In this document: one piece after another, positions 4,689 through 6,659 of the stretch
Position numbering within the stretch: the stretch's first letter is position 1
How the letters are laid out: each line of letters starts with the position of its first letter
Origin: Polaromonas sp.
Lineage (GTDB): Bacteria; Pseudomonadota; Gammaproteobacteria; Burkholderiales; Burkholderiaceae_C
Direction of reading: 5' to 3'
Assembly: GCA_023259235.1 (NCBI GenBank)
Contig: JAHFQQ010000119.1
Location: forward strand, 1 to 6,659
DNA length: 6,659 bases
Program-made: the position numbers and the translations under genes
Notes under the pieces: generated by a model
What the model was told of the DNA's origin: nothing
Databases searched by the model: none
What the model saw: only the letters and a program-made list of their open reading frames with translations

Positions 4689-6659
4689 CTACAGCATGAA
4701 CTGGTTCAGGGGTACGTAATCTTTCACGTACTCGGGGATGCGGGTGCGCCACACGGGTGGCACGGCTTTGAAGTCGCTCATGCCGAACGCGGGATAGACG
4801 TTCAAATCGGTCAGGCGTTTGGTCTCGATGATGTCGCGCAGCTTGTGGTCGGTGGCGTAGGCCTTGAAGTAGTACTTCATGGCCTGCACCGCCGAGGCCG
4901 TCGAGTCAGCACTAAAGCCCGTGGCGCTTTGCTGGTCGAGCAGGAATTTTTCAAACTCTTCTTCCAGCAGATCGTTTTTGCTCTTGAAACCGGCGATCAG
5001 GCCAAAGGCTTTTTCCAGAATTTCGCGCAGGCCCAGGCGGCGGTCCACCCCGGCGGCGCGGCGCAGTTTGTCGAGGTTGAAGTACTCAGCCGGTTTGTCA
5101 AACAACTCGGTGCTGATGTAGTCGATGGCCTGGTCCCACTGGGCATTGTTCACTTGGCCGGCAATAACGGGATCGGCTTTGACCTTGTCTTCAAATCTTT
5201 CAAAGAACATGCGGTCAACCTTCATGCCCTGAAAGCCGATTTGGGTTTCTGCTTGCGTCTTGATGGTGTCATCGCCTGTGTGGTGGTAAGCCCCTTCTTC
5301 TGGTTGCTCGGGGCCTGGCCCGGTTGGGCCTTCGCCTTCGCCAACCCCCGCTTGCGCACCAGGGCGCGGCAGCTTGAGCACTTCGTCGTAGTTGAACTTT
5401 TCTTCAAAGTATTCGCAGCTGGCAAAAAAGTCGAACAGCTTGAAGGCGGTCTTGTGCGGTGCGGTGACCTGGGCTTTGAGCGATTCATCCTGCAACTGCT
5501 CACGAAAGTCGTGCTTGCGGGTGCCCCGGCCCTTGATTTGCACAAAGTCTGATGGCGAAAACACCGGGCGCATCAGGGCCAGGTTGAGCAAATCGGGGCA
5601 GTCATAGCCGGTGGTCATCATGCCCACGGTCACGCAGACACGGGCCTTGCTGGTTTTGTAGGTGGGCAGGACATTGGCGTTGCCAGCCAAGTTGTTGTTG
5701 GTGAAATTGATGGTGAACTGCTGCGCGTCCGGAATCAGCGAGGTGACTTGCACGGCAAAGTCTGACTGGTAAAGGCCAGGGAACTGCTTGTGGGCCAGAT
5801 CATTCAAAATCTGGGTGAGTTTGGCGGCGTGGTTTTGGCTCACGCCAAACACAATGGTTTTGCCAAACTCGCCGCTGATCGGGTCGCGCAAGCCGTGCGC
5901 CATCAAGGTTTCGCAAAACAGGCGATTGGTGGGCTCGGAGAAAAACGTTTTCTCGAAGCTGCGTTGCCTGAAGCGCTGTTCGCCGTTCTGCTGTGCGTCC
6001 GCCTCTAGAGCGGGCGTGTCACTGATCGCCACGGCGGCGTAGCCCTGGTCTGACAGCAGTTGGGTGGTGACCTCCGTGCGTGCATCAACCACCAGCGGGT
6101 TGATCAAAAAACCGTCTTTCACGCCGTCCAGCAAAGAGTAACGGAAAGTGGGCTCGCCGGTTTCACAGCCAAAGGTGCGGTAGGTGTCGAGCAGCAGGCG
6201 GCGTTCCTGCTCACGCGGGTCGCGGGTGCTGGGCTTGGCGGCGTCAAACTTCTTGAGGTAGTCCTTGGGCGTTGCAGTGAGCCCCAGCTTGTAGCCAACA
6301 AAGTACTCGAACACGGCGCGGGCGTTGCCGCCGATGGAGCGGTGCGCTTCGTCGGAGATGACCAGGTCGAAGTCGATCGGCGAAAACAGGCTTTGGTATT
6401 TGTTGTTGTGCAAGAGCGATTGCACGGTGGTGACCACGATTTCGGCTTTGCGCCAGTCGTCGCGGTTTTCCTTGTAGATGCTGGACTTGTAATCGTTCTT
6501 GAGCAAAAGAATGAAGGCTTTGTTGGCCTGGTCTTCCAGTTCCAGCCGGTCCACCAGAAACAGCACGCGGCGGGCATTGCCGGTGCGTAAAAAAAGCTTG
6601 ATGAGGGCGGCGGCGGTGAGTGTTTTGCCGGTGCCGGTTGCCATTTCAAGCAGGAAGCG
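4689..6659 (-). CDS. hsdR: Type I restriction enzyme R subunit (HsdR), 5' end beyond window
   Basis: This is the ATP-dependent DNA translocase and endonuclease subunit of the RM system. The 656 visible residues start just before the Walker A motif. RFLLE is encoded at 6659-6645 and is followed by MATGTGKT, so the Met at 6644 is internal and not the true start. Counting from that Met, the superfamily 2 motifs are GTGKT (4-8), the DEAH box (98-101) in ISDEAHRSIGG, LTATP (122-126), TTGYDCPDL (344-352) and QIKGRGTRKH (369-378). A Gly/Pro/Glu-rich linker (429-451) separates the motor from a helical C-terminal region (about 465-651), similar in layout to EcoEI-type R subunits (PF08463-like; from memory). 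The PD-(D/E)XK nuclease domain, N-terminal in HsdR, and the promoter lie outside the window. No frameshift or lost motor motif is seen. It ends with TAG, 30 nt before the methyltransferase gene, and is the most upstream gene of the operon seen here. Confidence 0.94.
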   Translation of the reverse strand, partial: RFLLEMATGTGKTLTAAALIKLFLRTGNARRVLFLVDRLELEDQANKAFILLLKNDYKSSIYKENRDDWRKAEIVVTTVQSLLHNNKYQSLFSPIDFDLVISDEAHRSIGGNARAVFEYFVGYKLGLTATPKDYLKKFDAAKPSTRDPREQERRLLLDTYRTFGCETGEPTFRYSLLDGVKDGFLINPLVVDARTEVTTQLLSDQGYAAVAISDTPALEADAQQNGEQRFRQRSFEKTFFSEPTNRLFCETLMAHGLRDPISGEFGKTIVFGVSQNHAAKLTQILNDLAHKQFPGLYQSDFAVQVTSLIPDAQQFTINFTNNNLAGNANVLPTYKTSKARVCVTVGMMTTGYDCPDLLNLALMRPVFSPSDFVQIKGRGTRKHDFREQLQDESLKAQVTAPHKTAFKLFDFFASCEYFEEKFNYDEVLKLPRPGAQAGVGEGEGPTGPGPEQPEEGAYHHTGDDTIKTQAETQIGFQGMKVDRMFFERFEDKVKADPVIAGQVNNAQWDQAIDYISTELFDKPAEYFNLDKLRRAAGVDRRLGLREILEKAFGLIAGFKSKNDLLEEEFEKFLLDQQSATGFSADSTASAVQAMKYYFKAYATDHKLRDIIETKRLTDLNVYPAFGMSDFKAVPPVWRTRIPEYVKDYVPLNQFML

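Noticed and set aside
4179..5552. Long open frame of 457 codons on the plus strand
   Set aside because: It lies antisense to the end of hsdR and the start of hsdM, whose minus-strand proteins carry complete family motifs. The translation is low-complexity, rich in V, G, H and Q, and has no recognisable domain; it is a high-G+C antisense artefact.
6060..6590. 176-codon open frames on both strands near the right edge
   Set aside because: They are out-of-frame readings of the hsdR motor domain, whose GTGKT, DEAH and LTATP motifs are intact in the chosen frame.
6642..6644. ATG before ATGTGKT as the start of hsdR
   Set aside because: The frame stays open to the window edge (RFLLE precedes it), and HsdR proteins have an N-terminal nuclease domain before Walker A, so this Met is internal.
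1..6659. CRISPR array, tRNA, rRNA, insertion-sequence ends or attachment site
   Set aside because: No regularly spaced repeats, cloverleaf with CCA end, transposase motifs or terminal inverted repeats with target duplications were seen.

Overview
The window most resembles a chromosomal defence or accessory region of a betaproteobacterium, probably Burkholderiales and possibly Comamonadaceae. The basis is G+C near 60 % in most genes, codon use rich in G/C third positions, and a familiar style of A/T-rich intergenic dyads. This assignment is inference only; no rRNA or marker gene is present.

Right part (2688-6659, read leftward). A type I restriction-modification operon. It begins with hsdR, whose 5' end and N-terminal nuclease domain lie beyond the right edge. 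After 30 nt comes a fused hsdM-hsdS gene whose single 656-residue product carries an N6-adenine methyltransferase and only one target-recognition domain (TRD). Directly after its stop codon, in the same frame, lies a 54-codon remnant of another HsdS C-terminus. The G+C of the active TRD and tail (about 45-53 % in sampled 60-base lines) differs from that of the methyltransferase part (65-70 %) and of the remnant tail (68 %). The simplest reading is that a foreign TRD-plus-tail cassette replaced the original one and left the old tail behind.

Middle part (1240-2498, read leftward). Two further genes follow the RM genes: a 261-residue protein I cannot assign to a family, and a PIN-domain predicted ribonuclease. 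They overlap by 4 nt (TTGA), so they are probably translationally coupled. Their place at the end of an RM operon suggests an accessory or back-up toxin role, but this is not demonstrated.

Left part (1-1031). An XRE-type HTH protein fused to an ImmA/IrrE-like zinc metallopeptidase (read leftward, 3' end beyond the left edge) is divergent from a small DUF2188-like gene (read rightward). The 94-bp space between them holds a 37-bp dyad with perfect 9-bp arms that overlaps a good sigma70-type promoter for the small gene. This is the layout of a self-regulating repressor and its target. The 208-nt gap between the small gene and the PIN gene has short dyads but no convincing terminator.

Taken together, the locus looks like an RM operon with a recently swapped specificity, a PIN module attached downstream, and a separately regulated peptidase-repressor/DUF2188 pair beside it.
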